Shown here in pieces: positions 1 to 12,289 of a DNA stretch of 64,000 nt. Position 1 is the first letter of the stretch; every line of letters starts with the position of its first letter. Source of the DNA: Benincasa hispida (lineage: Eukaryota; Streptophyta; Magnoliopsida; Cucurbitales; Cucurbitaceae); NCBI RefSeq assembly GCF_009727055.1, contig NC_052353.1:42569483-42633482 (forward strand), read 5' to 3'. Made by a program: the position numbers and the translations under genes. The notes beneath the pieces are model-generated. The model did not search any database, was not told where the DNA came from, and was given only the letters and a program-made list of their open reading frames with translations.

Positions 1-199
1 AAAAAACTATTATAATTCAAAGTAGTCATTTTAAAAAAATTGGAGAAATAAAAAAACTGAGCTTCCGAATGTTGTTTTGAATCAGTAGTATTCAAAACTA
101 TCTACTTTTTGTCATTTAAAACTTTAAGGAAACAAGTTTCAACACTCCAAAATTTGTGTTAGATTGATTTGTTTAATTTTTTTCCAAATATATTGAATA
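1..199. other. AT-rich sequence, nothing recognised
   Basis: This is an AT-rich stretch with no open frame of note and no recognisable element boundary. Confidence 0.5.
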
Positions 200-500
200 C
201 TGGAATATCTTGAATCTTTTATCTGGTGGTTCAAACCATGTACTTCGAGGGCTTGCTATTTGATATTATTTGGCATACTTAATTATTTATGGTTTATTTA
301 TGATTATGACCCTATCGTTTAGAGAACTGCACTATATAAACTCTCTAACCCTAGAGTCGGCATCATTTTGTATTCTGTAATACTCACTCTAATAAAATTG
401 CCCTCTACTTCTTGAATGTAGCTAACGCACTGATAACTTGTAGAAATACAAGTTATTGTCTCTCAAAAGTTTGAACAATTAAGGTTTTTAGTGATAAAAT
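200..500 (+). repeat. LTR-promoter-like fragment (copia-type?)
   Basis: A TATA box (ACTATATAAA, 331-340) is followed within about 50-80 bases by a leader containing ACTCTAATAAAATTG. This layout is typical of the U3-R junction of plant LTRs. No complementary end or target duplication was found, so it is called only as an LTR-like fragment. Confidence 0.3.
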
Positions 501-579
501 CTCATCATTCTTAGAGAAAACGCATGGAATTACTCAAACACTACTAAACTTGTACAAAAAATAATGTTTATTGCTGAAA

Positions 580-1830
580 GTTGCGTCACTAACGCATATT
601 ATTGCAGGATTTCAACAAAGATTCTAAGTGTTGCAGGCGAAGCTAACGCTGGACATACGTCAGGGGATTTCAACACAACAAAGGTTGATTGACTTAGGTT
701 GTTTGTGTCAAATCACCACTTGCAAGTATGGGCATCTGACTGGCGGTGTCTAAAAACTATTTGAATGTCAAGTGGCTGACCAGGGTTTGCAATTTAATGT
801 CGCTCCATCATCAAGCTGGTGAAGAGCAACACCTATAAATAGATTAAATCCCACCAGAATAAGGTAATAAGCTCATTGTGTATAATTCCAAAAATAGAAA
901 GACTTAAAGCTTTGCTATTGCTAGAAAAAGAACACAAAGAGAAAAGATCCATCTCCACCGTTGATCAAGGAGTGAAGGACACCTAGCTAGAGAGAGAACT
1001 TTCCTCCATTTCTTCCAAAAGTTGGTTGTACATGAATTTAAATTGAGCCAAAGAGAACAAGAGATTGTACTCTGCAACTTGATTATTTTCTTTTCATCTC
1101 AATTCTACTTTCTTCATCTCATTCGATTAAGTATTGACATTGTAAAGACAATCTAGTTCTTTATGAATTCACATATTTGATCAACTACACTTTGCTAATG
1201 TTTATTTCTTGCTATATGTTAGATGCATTTATGACTTTATGCAAGTTCAATTTTTAAACGCTTAAGCCAACATAATTACTTGGTAAAAGTTATTTTAGCT
1301 CGAATTATTCGGGAGAATAAGCAAGTAACCATTAAGTCAAAATGTTTGGTACATCTAGAAATAGAGGCACTAGTATTTCATTACTTTCTGTGATTAACGT
1401 ATACATCCTAGAGATAGGAATTTGTGTGGCATTCGCATTGAAAAGTGATGAATAGAAGTTAACTAGAAACCTAACTCATTAGTGCATACTTGAATTATAA
1501 GCAAGCAAAGTTCATTTTCATTCATACAACATTCTCACACGTGTATATCTCACTTAGATCAACGCATACCACTTTCACTGAACACCATTTTCACACAAAC
1601 CCTTATTTTTCACTTGATCTTTTGCATCTTCTCGTACGCACACAGTAAACTTAATGTAGATAAAAACTCATTCAACATTTACATAGGATCCTTCTACATT
1701 AATTACAATGCAAGCTGTGCATTAGCTCTGATCTAAATCCCTAAATTCGACCCTAGACTTACCAGGAACTTGATTTTGATTTATCCTTGGATTCGATTCA
1801 GGAAACTTGAACGCATAAAGAGGAGTGTCA
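580..1830 (+). repeat. Decayed Ty3/gypsy (Athila/Tat-type) LTR relic
   Basis: The segment contains repeated TAACGC-type words near its start, a TATA box (CCTATAAATAG, about 830-841), a long leader, and near its end the phrase ATTCGACCCTAGACTTACC (about 1746-1764). That phrase corresponds to the GATTCGACCCCGGACTTGCC seen near the end of the solo LTR at 23917-25293. The layout matches LTRs of the Athila/Tat gypsy group as I know them. I could not define clean ends. Confidence 0.4.
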
Positions 1831-3430
1831 CACATCCCTGCACACATCACTAACGCATCACCAATGCATCATTCACACTTCTTACACCCTATTTTCACAC
1901 TTTCCTCACACAATACACTCCTAAGTTCGCATCACGAGGAACATGAACATGCACTATTAGTGAAACATGTATATCTGGCTTGTTGTACAGCTTTCGTACC
2001 ACCTATTTCTTTTTTCTCCATTCTTTTGTAATCTCTTCTTGTTTGATTTCGTGTATTACATCAATTTACGATCAACAAGACTAACTACTTAAACATCAAG
2101 TGTTATATAAAGCATTTAAAAGAACCTTATGTCAACAAAAGTGAATTATCTAGAGTTACGTAGCTAATCTCTCGTTTGTCTATTCTTTCACTTGGCTCGA
2201 TTATCTACTACTATAATTTGCTTTAAAGTAATTTGGTTAGATTTGATTGTGGCTAGATGATGATCATCTTAGTAAACAATGTAGGGTTTACACTTTGAAT
2301 TATCTCGAATGGACGTTACAGAAAGCCGCTAATTCCTGAATAAGTAGTAACTAATAGTTTGAGTATGGATCCAAATCGGGTTGCAGGTAAATTATTTATT
2401 GTAATTTAACTTTTATTTATTTATCGAAATTTATGGTCAAGTGTTTGCATGTTTCTCTTGGATCTCATACATTGTTTTGCTCTTGGTCTGTCTCACTCTG
2501 ATATATCTAGTTATACTTTATGAATAGTCATTAGTTTCTACTTTACATATTCACATCTAATTAATTTAATTATTTTTATAACATATACCGGTATTTCAGT
2601 ATATAGCCACATATTTTTCTTTAAATTTTAGTTGACTCTCATTTACTCAATTAGATTTTTGGAGAGTACATTAAATAGTTAGATTTTTCGTTGCCTAAAT
2701 AGCTTTACTCTTGGTATATTCGGGGTATTTATTTGGTGATTAGTTGTATATTTGATGTTTTATCTTTTAAGAGAGTAGTTTGTATTATGTTGGGACACGT
2801 GGTTTTCTTAAAATATTCATATGTGTTTTTTATAAGATCTCTATTTGAATCTATTTCTTAACTATTTAGAGATGTGCAATCTCAAATTTGCTTGTGTATA
2901 ATGTCTATGGAAATAATATTGAACTCATTTTGTAATTGCAAGGTGTGTGGACTACTTTTATCACAATAAGTTGTGTTACCATTTGGTGTTTATGTGATTA
3001 GATTATTGTGATGAGTTGTGACTTGGGGCATCTAATATAGTTTTTCATTAATTGTGTTTAATGTATGCTAGTGGGCGACAACTAGTTGATCTAAGTAAAA
3101 ACCATTTTAGTGTATTGTAGATTTCGTATCACATAGATGTAGATACTGAATGGTGTGTTTTTTGGCTAAATGTGGTGGTCTCATTTAATTACTCTATTTT
3201 CCTCTTTTCATATCTGTGTTATTCGTTCCAACAGATTCTGAGGGAATGCTTCAAATTCGACATTGAGACACTTCTCTTAGAAAACTATTCAAGAGAGATC
3301 ATTCGAAAAGGGCGTTTATTCGGTCATAGTATGAACAACTTACACAGATATGAGAAGTTTGCTCATTTGATGCAAAAATGCGAAACGCCAGTATTTTGTG
3401 ATAAGATGATTCTCATTTCATGTAGTATTT
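1831..3430. other. Non-coding, decayed repeat-like DNA
   Basis: AT-rich sequence with only short open frames. A frame of 86 codons at 3172-3432 follows a pyrimidine-rich CCAACAG acceptor-like site, but the peptide resembles nothing I recognise. No gene is called. Confidence 0.45.
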
Positions 3431-6400
3431 GACTTATGAGGGATTAGGTTCATATATTTTGAAGCCGACAACGGATCAAAGAATATACAGATTGGGTTAA
3501 TCCTGCGAGATGTGTTGCGCGGGACCTTAGGTCTATGGTTCTGTCATTAGGCATGTCGCGTTAGGTAGCTCTGTATTTGTGAGGCGATATGAGAACTTTT
3601 TGGGGTATGATTTGAATCTGGCAACTTATGATAAATGCCAATTAGGAATGCTTTTTCCCATCCTTCCGGTTCCTAGCAGTCTTAAGTAGGATATATGTTC
3701 CATCATTGTATGGGGAGGTTTTGAAGGGCAGTTGCTAATGAGAAACTAGGAGTCTTGATGATGCTGACAGTCAATATTGGCAGAGGGAAGTAATTTCCAC
3801 AATCTTGTTAGTCAACTGGCAATATTTATGCATCAAGTGATTGCGAAAACAATAGCGCGATTTGTGGAGATACCATAGCAGGCAGCTTCCACTTCGGTTA
3901 TCCCGATGCGCAGCGCGCGCGTTAAACAAGTATCCTTGATTCACAACCTTAAAAAAGATTCAAGAGGATAAGATGATACTGCTTCGACGTAACATCGTGT
4001 CTTCGAGCCTATTGTCTATATATTATTCGTTACAGATGTATATATTCACCAGACGTTAGATGAGATCCAATATGCTCGTGTTTTATAGAATCGGTGCTGG
4101 TTTAGGAAGGTGCATTTGTATGCTCTAGAATAAGTTTCTAAATTTGGTGAGATGTTCAGTGCTCGGAGCACTGTATCGAAGTGCTATCAGGCAGAGGGAT
4201 AGCTTTCTCAACCAGGTAGTTACTTCACTAATGATCTGACTCTCGCGACACTCATAGGATCTTCAGCGTATTACTACACTAATAAGACACTTTATTAACT
4301 TCAATCTAATTGAATAGTTTTATCTCCGTTTACAGAACAGCGCAAATGAATACGCGTTGCACAGAACACGAACAGTTATGAGATCTTTTATCCGCGCAAG
4401 AAATGGGATAGATGTACATAGATACATTGATAGTAAGAATCTGTGAGTAAATAGTATATACAGAACAGACTGGCATGGAGTCTTTTGAGTCGTAATTATA
4501 TGTACTACGTCACGATACATAATGGAGATTATCGAGAGATATATTTATAAATTTTGACATTATATTCATTGAATTAATCTGAATTCTTGACTTTTATTTC
4601 GCGCTCTAATTATTTAACAGCTTCATTATTCTTTACATTAGGGAATCATGAGTCTAGTCGTGATATTATGTTAGAGTATAGAATTAATGGCATCTCTCTC
4701 TCTCTTCAGTTGCAGTACCCTATATTGCTTGGATTGGCTCTCGTCAGAGTCTGTTAATTACATGATTTCTGTTGGATATTGAAATGGTGATTTAATTTCA
4801 GCTAGTTATCAAATAACATCAAAAATCTAGACAGAGAGTCGGATACGCACTTTAAAGAAATGTCCCGTGGTTGCGAAAGAGAGGGAGGCCTATCATTTCT
4901 CTCGCGAATCGTGATGTATTTAATTTTAGGTGACAGTAAATGGAAGACATGCGAATGCGCACAACTCTCAATGGCATAAAGATTGAAATCAACTACGAAT
5001 TCTCGCATAAATATGTCGCCCTAATGGGAGTGATTCCTCCTAAATTTTGGTACGTAATTTAATTTATCTTGTGCAAATCGTGAGGCTTTGTGTAAAAGTA
5101 CTAGTATCCTACGACGTCTTAGTCTATAGAGAGTGTGAGGGTCTGTATAAGTCAATGAATATTCACACGGTGTGATGGGGAGGTATACGAGCTATCTGCT
5201 CGCAGTAAGCTTGTGAGTTGATCTGGCAGAGACTAGCGATTTATGTCTGGAGCATTGTAGAGGTATCAGTCAGATGTATTTTGTAATGATGGAAGGATTA
5301 GTTTTAAATGTAGTATCTAGCGTCATTTAATGAGGACAGGGGTTCCATATTTATCATTTGTATCTTTTGTTATACAGGGCCTCTAACATAATACCCAATT
5401 AAATCTCTCTCTCATGACCGTCCGCTTCCTGCTCCCAGCTCCTCGAGCGTCGAAGGGTGACGGCTTATCGATGAGGTCCGTGCACTATCACTTCTTCCTT
5501 GTGATGGTACGTATGTTTGAATCGCTCTGAGGACCATGCTTGTATCTTATGTCTAATTGCTATTAGTCTAGAATAGCTATAAAACTACAACTGGATCGTG
5601 GTTGATAGGTGTACCGCATTTCTTTGACAATGCTGTAAATTGTGGGTAATACATACTTCCAAGCATTCCTGAGATACAAATGTTTGATACATGTAACGAG
5701 AACTCTCTAAAATGCCATCGCTAGAGTGTGCACCTGGGTGGGCGTAATGGTCGGATCTTTCTATTGGCAGCTATTGACACTGTCGAGCAATGAATCCATT
5801 GGAATGGACTTCCAGTCTCTTGTGCTAGTGACACTGGATAGCAAGAATGATAATTAAAGCATGTGGAGCTTAGTGCGACGAGTCAAGAACCGCGCATCTA
5901 GGTGAAAGTGGTTAGGTGCTAAACTTCTGTGGCTATATTTACAATCAAGTAAGATTACATCAGTATCTTTGTGGATTGTTTTTTAAACTCGTTAGAATAC
6001 ACCCAGAGTCTTGATTTTAGGGTACCGTTACATCAAGACACTTCTTAGTACTTTGAATTGAGTTTGTTTCGTCCTACTCTACATTCGTATCATACAGAGT
6101 GTATGATTATGTTAGACTGGATTTCGCCTATAATCGAGGTAAATCTCACAGTTACCTTGTGTGTATCCCGTATTCTTTCTCTCTATGATGTGACATCCTT
6201 TAGCTCGCTTGGTGTGATGGGGACTATCAAGGGATATGCTATCTGGCCTTTTCGAGTGGTGTCTCTGGGATGCCAGATGTTTACATACCAATGTGCGCGT
6301 TATATCACATATTAGCGACTCCAGACATTTTTGTATTGCCTCTCATTATCCGTTGCCATCCGTTTCCTACACACTTAGTAGACATTTTTTGCATGCAATA

Positions 6401-7747
6401 TGTTCGTCGTTTTTTCCCCGATGCTGCTATTTTTTCAAGATCTTGAATCGGAAATTTCGATATGAATCGAAGTTTCACATGGTACTAGTTCTCATGGCTA
6501 TGAGTATGATAGTTCTTGCTATAGATCTTCGATATGGAGTAGATTGCATCCCTTCGGTCTGGGAATTTGATAGAGAATCAGTTTTTATTTTTCTTACTAG
6601 ATTTATGTTCCTATGTTGTCTGAGAAGTGATCGTAGGCTGCCCTTTTGGATTTCATTTTTGAGCACTAATCTATGAGTTCACCCGAGATTAGGATAGCCG
6701 AGATTTTTTTTCTCATGTAGATATTTATGCTTTTATTATCGATTTATGGATTATATCTTACTTTTAGTTACAATTCTCATATGGAAATATCGGTTATGTG
6801 TTGTGTCCAGTAAGACTTGTGTTGGCGGCACATTAGGTTGCTGGTGTCTTCCTCTTTTTGACAGTCGAGTACCTCTTGTTTTTAGCCTGCTTTTACGTGA
6901 AAGATGTTCTATGGCTTTCAAGATATCTCTAATCTTCTGACGATTACTCCTTCGTGATTTGTTGCTCGAAATCGGGTCGCTCATGAGACTGGCTCCTCGG
7001 ATGCGGCTGTGACATTGCATGTTTACTCTGACAATTTCTGTTTTTCTGCGGGTCATCTCTAGCCTATTGTCCTTGATATAAGGGATTATTTACTACTCGG
7101 ATCTTACTGCCTGAGATCTTTTACTCTAGCAGGCTCTACACAAGCGACATTTAGTGGCGCTTTTATGAAGTCCACTCAAAACGCAATGTCGAGTTAGTAC
7201 TGGGAGAACTCGCTCCTACCTTTCGCGAGGTTGGCTTTGGTATGCTGATCACCCTAGTTCTGATCGCTGGACCTTCAGACTTGCATCTTTTAGGGGATCG
7301 ATATTGTTTTAACTTGGTATCTCAGCAGCTCTATCTTCGGTTAACGTTCAAACTTTAGAACCATTGTAGATGGTCTCTTGTGGAGTCTGTATCAAAGCTT
7401 GCCAAACCCTTTTGTAGGCTCTAATTTCCTCAACGAGTCTATACTATCAACTACTGGCTCTCCTTATCCGTGCATTTTTCAATTCGGTGATTTTGTATGC
7501 TGTAGTGATGAAGAGACCTCGTTGTGGTTCGTGGTTCTATTTTACTCCTATGAGGTCGTGACGTTCGCCTACGCGAAACTTCTGTATCCTTTGGGGTCCT
7601 CTGAATGTGGTGGTAAGGGTTTTTCTGCAATTGGGGCAAGGACACTCCTTCTTCCCTTATATGAGAGTGTTTCTGCAGCTATTTTATAGTTATACTCTCT
7701 TTCTTACGAATGTATTTTGTATCATGTGTTGTACTTCTTGTAAAGCA
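3431..7747. other. 4.3-kb segment of unusual composition next to the assembly gap
   Basis: Unlike the rest of the window, this stretch has few A/T homopolymer runs, more even base use and frequent CpG and short palindromic words (for example GCGCGCGCG near 3910). Stops are scattered in all frames and no domain, repeat unit or element end could be recognised. Possible explanations are an extremely decayed element, an unrelated class of heterochromatin, or poorly polished sequence bordering the gap. Confidence 0.4.
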
Positions 7748-7847
7748 NNNNNNNNNNNNNNNNNNNNNNNNNNNNNNNNNNNNNNNNNNNNNNNNNNNNN
7801 NNNNNNNNNNNNNNNNNNNNNNNNNNNNNNNNNNNNNNNNNNNNNNN
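7748..7847. other. Assembly gap (100 N)
   Basis: Exactly 100 N bases. The right edge begins in the middle of a monomer of the GC-rich tandem array, so the true array is probably longer than shown; the number is a conventional scaffold-gap size. Confidence 0.99.
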
Positions 7848-8375
7848 GATGAAAAAAAGGCATGTGCCAGACGGTTTTGTGAACGGAGCACGATTGGTGC
7901 CCCAAACGGACCCTGGGGCCTTAAAGGCTGCGATGAGGGGCCGTTTTTCGTGCGCGAACATTCCATGACGAAAAAGCGCGAAAACCGACCCAGGGGTTAA
8001 GAATGATGATAAAAAGTCGTGTGCGAGACTATTTTGCGAACGGAGCTCGTTTAGTGCCCCGAATGAACCCTGGGGCCCCACGGGCTGTGCCGAGGGGCCG
8101 TTTTTCGTGCACGAACATTCCGTCACGAAAAAGCGCGAAAACGGAACCAAGGGTTAAGAACGATGATAAAAATTCATGTGCTAGACGATTTTCCGAACGG
8201 AGCTTGTTTGGTTCTCGAAACGTCCCCCAGGGCCGTGGGGCCCACTTTTCGCTCCCGAACCTTTCGACACAGAAATGCTCAAAAACGGACCCAGGCGTTA
8301 AAAACGATGAAAAAAGGCTTGTGCCAGACGATTTTGCGAACGGAGCTCGTTTGGTGCCCCAAACGGTCCCCGGGG

Positions 8376-8457
8376 TCTCGCGGGGATGTCGCGGTGGCTT
8401 GCTGGGGTGTCGCATGGCTTTGCTGGGGTGTTGCTAGGCATGCTGAGGTGTCATGGG
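8376..8457 (+). repeat. 20-21 bp minisatellite inside a C monomer (example)
   Basis: About four copies of a GGTGTCGCATGGCTTGGCTGG-like unit sit inside this C monomer. Other C monomers carry about 1 (19924-20093), 2 (9795-9977), 3 (9441-9652 and 11104-11313), 4 (19020-19237) or 5 copies (10415-10663), which explains most of the length variation of type C. Confidence 0.85.
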
Positions 8458-11400
8458 GCAGGACCTCGGGACCCAATTTTTGTGCGCGAACCTTCCGTCA
8501 CGAAAAAGTGCGAAAACGAACCCAGGGGTTACAAACGATGAAAAAAAGTCGTGTGCCAGACGGTTTTGGGAACGGAGCTCATTTGGTGCCCAAAATAGCC
8601 CCCGGGGCCCACTTTTTGGTCCCGAACCATCCGGCACGGAATTGCACGAAAATGCACCCAGGGGTTAAGAACGATGAAACAAAGCCATGTGCTGGACGGT
8701 TTTTGGAACGGAGCTTCTTTGGTTCCCGAAATAGCCCCTGGGGCCCCGGGACCCACTTTTTGCTCCCGAACCTTCTGACACGGAATTCTGCCAAAACAAA
8801 AAAACCCAGGGGTTAAGAACGATGAAAAAAAGGTGTGTGCCAGACGGTTTTTGCGAACGGAGCTCGTTTGGTGCCCCAAATGAACCCTGAGGCCCACGGG
8901 CTGTTCCGAGGGGCCATTTTTCGTTCGCGAACATTTCGTCTCGAAAAAGCGCGAAAACGGACCCAAGGGTTAAGAATGATGAAAAAAACGCGTGTGCCAG
9001 ACGATTTTGGGAACGGAGCTCGTTGGTGCCCGAACTAGCCCCCGAGGCCCACTTTTTTTCTCGATCCTTCCAACATGGAATTCCGCAAAAACAGACCCAG
9101 GGTTTAAGAACGATGAAAAAAAGGCGTGTGCCAGACGGTTTCATGAACGGAGCTCGTTTGTTGCCCCAAACGGACCCCAGGGTCCCACGGGCTACGCCGT
9201 GCGGCCGTTTTTCGTGCACGAACATTCCGTCACGAAAAGCGCGAAAACAGACCAAGGGGTTAAGAATGATGATAAAAAGTCGTCTGTCAGACGTTTTACG
9301 AACGGAACTAGTTTGGTGCCCAAAACGGCCCCGGAGCCGTGGGGTCCACTTTTCACCCCCGAACCTTCCGGCAAGGAAATGCACAAAAGGGACCCAGGCG
9401 ATAAAAACGATGAAAAAGGGCATGAGCCAGACGATTTTACGACTGTAGCTCGTTTTGGTGCCCCAAACGACCCCAAGGCCCGCGGAGGCGTCGCGGTGGC
9501 TTTTTGGGGTGTCGCATGGCTTGGCTGGGGTGTCACGAGGCAGGGCCACGGGACCGAATTTTTGTGCGCGAACCTTCCATCACGAAAAAGCGCCAAAACG
9601 GACCCAGGGGTTAAGAACGATGAAAAAAAGCCATGTGCCAGCCGGTTTTGGGAACAGAGCTTGTTTGGTTCCCAAAATAGCCCTTAGGGCCCCGAACCCA
9701 CTTTTTGCTCCCGAACCTTCCGGCAAGGAATTGCGCGAAAACGAACCCAAGGTTTAAGAACGATGAAACAAAGGCGTGTGCCAGACGGTTTTGCGAGCGG
9801 AGCTCGTTTGGAGACCCAAACGGCAGCTGAGGCCTCGCAAGGTGTCGCGGTGGCTTGTGGGGTGTCGTGGGGAGGAGCCCCGGGACCCAATTTTTGTGGG
9901 CAAACCTTTCGCCACGAAAAAATGGGCCCAGGGGTTAAGAACGATGAAAAAGAGCCGTGTGCCAGACGGTTTTATGGAACGGAGCTCGTTTTGGTGCCCG
10001 AAATAGCCCCCGGGGCCCACTTTTTGCTCCCGAACCTTCTGGCACGAAATTGCTTGAAAACAGACTCGAGGGTTAAGACGATGAAAAAAGGAAATTGTGC
10101 CAGACGGTTTTGCAAATGGAGCTCGTTTGGTGCCCTAAACGGACCCCGGGGCCTCAGAGGCTACGCTAGGGGGCCATTTTTTGTGCACGATCATTCCGTC
10201 ACGAAAAAGCGCGAAAACGGACCCAGGGGTTAAGAAATGATGATAAAAAGTCGTGTGCCAGACGATTTTGCGAACGGAGCTCATTTGGTGCCCGAAACGG
10301 CCACCAAGGCCGTTGGGCCCACTTTTCGCTCCCGAACCTTCCGACACGGAAATGGGCGAAAACGAACCCAGGCGTCAAAAACGATAAAAAAAAAGGCTTG
10401 CTAAATGGTTTTGCAAACGGAGCTCGTTTGGTGCCCCAAACGGCCCCGGGCCCCGCGGTGTTGCAGTGGCTTGCTGGGGTGTCGTATGGTTGGCTTGGGT
10501 GTCGTATGGCTTGGCTGGGGTGTCGCTAGGCATGCTGGGGTGTTGCAGGGCAGGGCCCCGGGACCCAATTTTTGCCTTCGAACCTTCTGTCATGAAAAAG
10601 TGCGAAAAACGGACCCAGGGGTTAAGTATGATGAAAAAAAGCCATGTGCCAGACGGTTTTGGGAACGTAGCTCGTTCGATGATCGAATTAGCCCCTGGGG
10701 CCCCGGACCCACTTTTTGCTCTCGAACCTTCCGACACGGAATTGCACAAAAATGGACCCAAGGGTTAAGAACGATGAAAAAAAGGCATGTGCTAGACGTT
10801 TTTGCGAACGGAGCTCATTTGGTTCCCCAAACGGACCCCGGGGACCCACAGGCTACGCCGGGGGTCTGTTATTTTGTGTGCAAACATTCCGTCACGAAAA
10901 AGCGCAAAAACGAACCCAGGAGTTAAAATGATGATAAACAGTTGTGTGCTAGACGGTTTTATGAACGAAACTTGTTTGGTGCCCGAAACGGCCCCCGGGC
11001 CGTGGGTACACTTTCGCCCCCGATCCTTCCGCACGGAAATGCGCAAAAAGGGACCCAAGCATTAAAAACGATGAAAAAAAAGGCATGAGCCAGAAGATTT
11101 TGCGAACGGAGCTCGTTTGGTGCCCCAAACAACCCCCAGGGCCCCGCGGGGTGTCGCGGTGGCTTGTTGAGGTGTCGCATGGCTTGGCTGGGTGTCGCGA
11201 GGCAGGGCCACATGACCGAATTTTTGTGCGCGAACCTTCCATTACGAAAAGCAAGAAAATGGACCCAGGGGTTAAGAACGATGAAAAAAAGCCATGTGCC
11301 AAACATTTTTTAGAACGGAGCTTATTTGGTTCCCGAAATAGCCCCCGGGGCCCCGGGACCAACTTTTTGCTCCCGAACCTTCCGACACGGAATTGCGCAA

Positions 11401-11680
11401 AAACGGACTCAAGGGTTAAGAATGATGAAAAAAAGGCATGTGCCAGATGGTTTTGCGAATGGAGCTCATTTGGCGCCCCGAACGGACCCTAGGGCCCATG
11501 AGCTGCGCCGAGGGGCCGTTTTCGTGCGCGAACATTTGTCACGAAAAAGCGCGAAAACGGACTCAGCGGTTAAGAACGATGAAAAAAAGTCTTATGCCAG
11601 ACGGTTTTACGAACGGAGCTCGTTTGTTGCCCGAAACGGCCCCCGGGTCGTGGGGCCCACTTTTTGCTCCCGAACCTTTC

Positions 11681-11685
11681 GGCAC
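11681..11685. repeat. Target-site duplication GGCAC, left copy
   Basis: GGCAC immediately precedes TGTAACGACC, the LTR start. The same five bases (18948-18952) follow the terminal CGTTACA of the element. Confidence 0.92.
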
Positions 11686-12178
11686 TGTAACGACCCAGAT
11701 TTGTACGCATACAGGAAATTAAATGTCAAATAATAAGCAGGACGAAATTTTAAGGGGTGGAAATTTAGAAGGAAAAAAAATAGTAATAATAATAATAATA
11801 TAAAGTAAATAAATAAATTGGAAATTGGAAATTTATTCATTATCCAAAAGATAATGAATAAGGGAGCGAGCGGGAGCGATAAAGTGGGAGAGAGCGAGAG
11901 CCACACGAGCGAGAAAACTGGAGAAAACGAGATTCTGAGAAGAAAGTTGCGCAATCGAAGGAAGAATTGGAGAGCGAGAAACCCAGCGAGCGATGCTAGC
12001 GAGATTGAGGCTGGCGAGAGTAGAGAGAGCGAGATTGAAGAAAAATTGGAGAGAGAGAGAATTGTAGCAAGGAAGTTGGAGAGAGCGAGAGTAAAGAGAG
12101 CTATTCTTAGCGAGACAGTAGGAAAGAGCGGAAGCGAGAGCGGGAGCGGGAGCGAGAGCGGGAGCGAGCGAGAGTAGA
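11686..12178 (+). repeat. 5' LTR remnant, truncated
   Basis: It aligns with the first part of the 3' LTR (16605-17170): shared CGACCCAGATT, a (TAA)n stretch, then a purine-rich GAGCGAGAGCGGGAGCG region. The remaining roughly 1.8 kb expected from the 3' LTR, the primer-binding site and the start of gag are missing. The break lies inside the GAGCGA repeats, which suggests a repeat-mediated deletion. The open frame through the purine-rich part is simple sequence, not a gene. Confidence 0.8.
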
Positions 12179-12289
12179 CATAAGGTATGAGTTAAAAAAA
12201 ATGAAAAATGATTTGAGAATACATGACGTTCCATCTTTCAATATTTGACGAATCATCTGTACATCCAACTATAACATTGAATTGGATAG

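Larger units (their letters stand above)
7848..11685 (+). repeat. GC-rich higher-order tandem array, first block (monomers A, B, C, D)
   Basis: A shared core (a run near GATGAAAAAA, GTGCCAGACGGTTTT, GAACGGAGCTCGTTTGGTG) recurs about 24 times. GAACGG anchors lie near 7881, 8038, 8195, 8338, 8570, 8706, 8855, 9011, 9145, 9300, 9441, 9652, 9795, 9977, 10113, 10272, 10415, 10663, 10806, 10963, 11104, 11313, 11458 and 11611. The spacer after the core defines four types. A (153-159 bp) has GGGGCCGTTTTTCGTGCGCG. B (141-143 bp) has GTGGGGCCCACTTTTCGC. C (182-248 bp) carries a 20-21 bp minisatellite. D (134-149 bp) has CCCACTTTTTGCTCCCG. From 10113 onward the order is a strict A-B-C-D; the older left part has irregular steps (A-A, D-D-A-D, C-D). 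Long open frames on both strands are a by-product of the repeat. Confidence 0.93.

Noticed and set aside
6236..6676. 146-codon plus-strand frame
   Set aside because: It lies in the anomalous sequence left of the gap; no similarity to any family and overlapping frames on the other strand.
7607..8150. Open frames that run through the block of N
   Set aside because: They exist only because the 100 unknown bases contain no stop codons.
8665..9549. A 294-codon open frame on the minus strand in the tandem array, and many other open frames on both strands between 7848 and 11700
   Set aside because: They follow the monomer period, occur on both strands at once, and the predicted peptides are just the translated repeat; nothing resembles a known protein.
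11818..12177. 119-codon Ser/Glu/Arg-rich frame
   Set aside because: It lies in the purine-rich GAGCGA simple repeat of the 5' LTR, and the same tract in the 3' LTR does not keep the frame.
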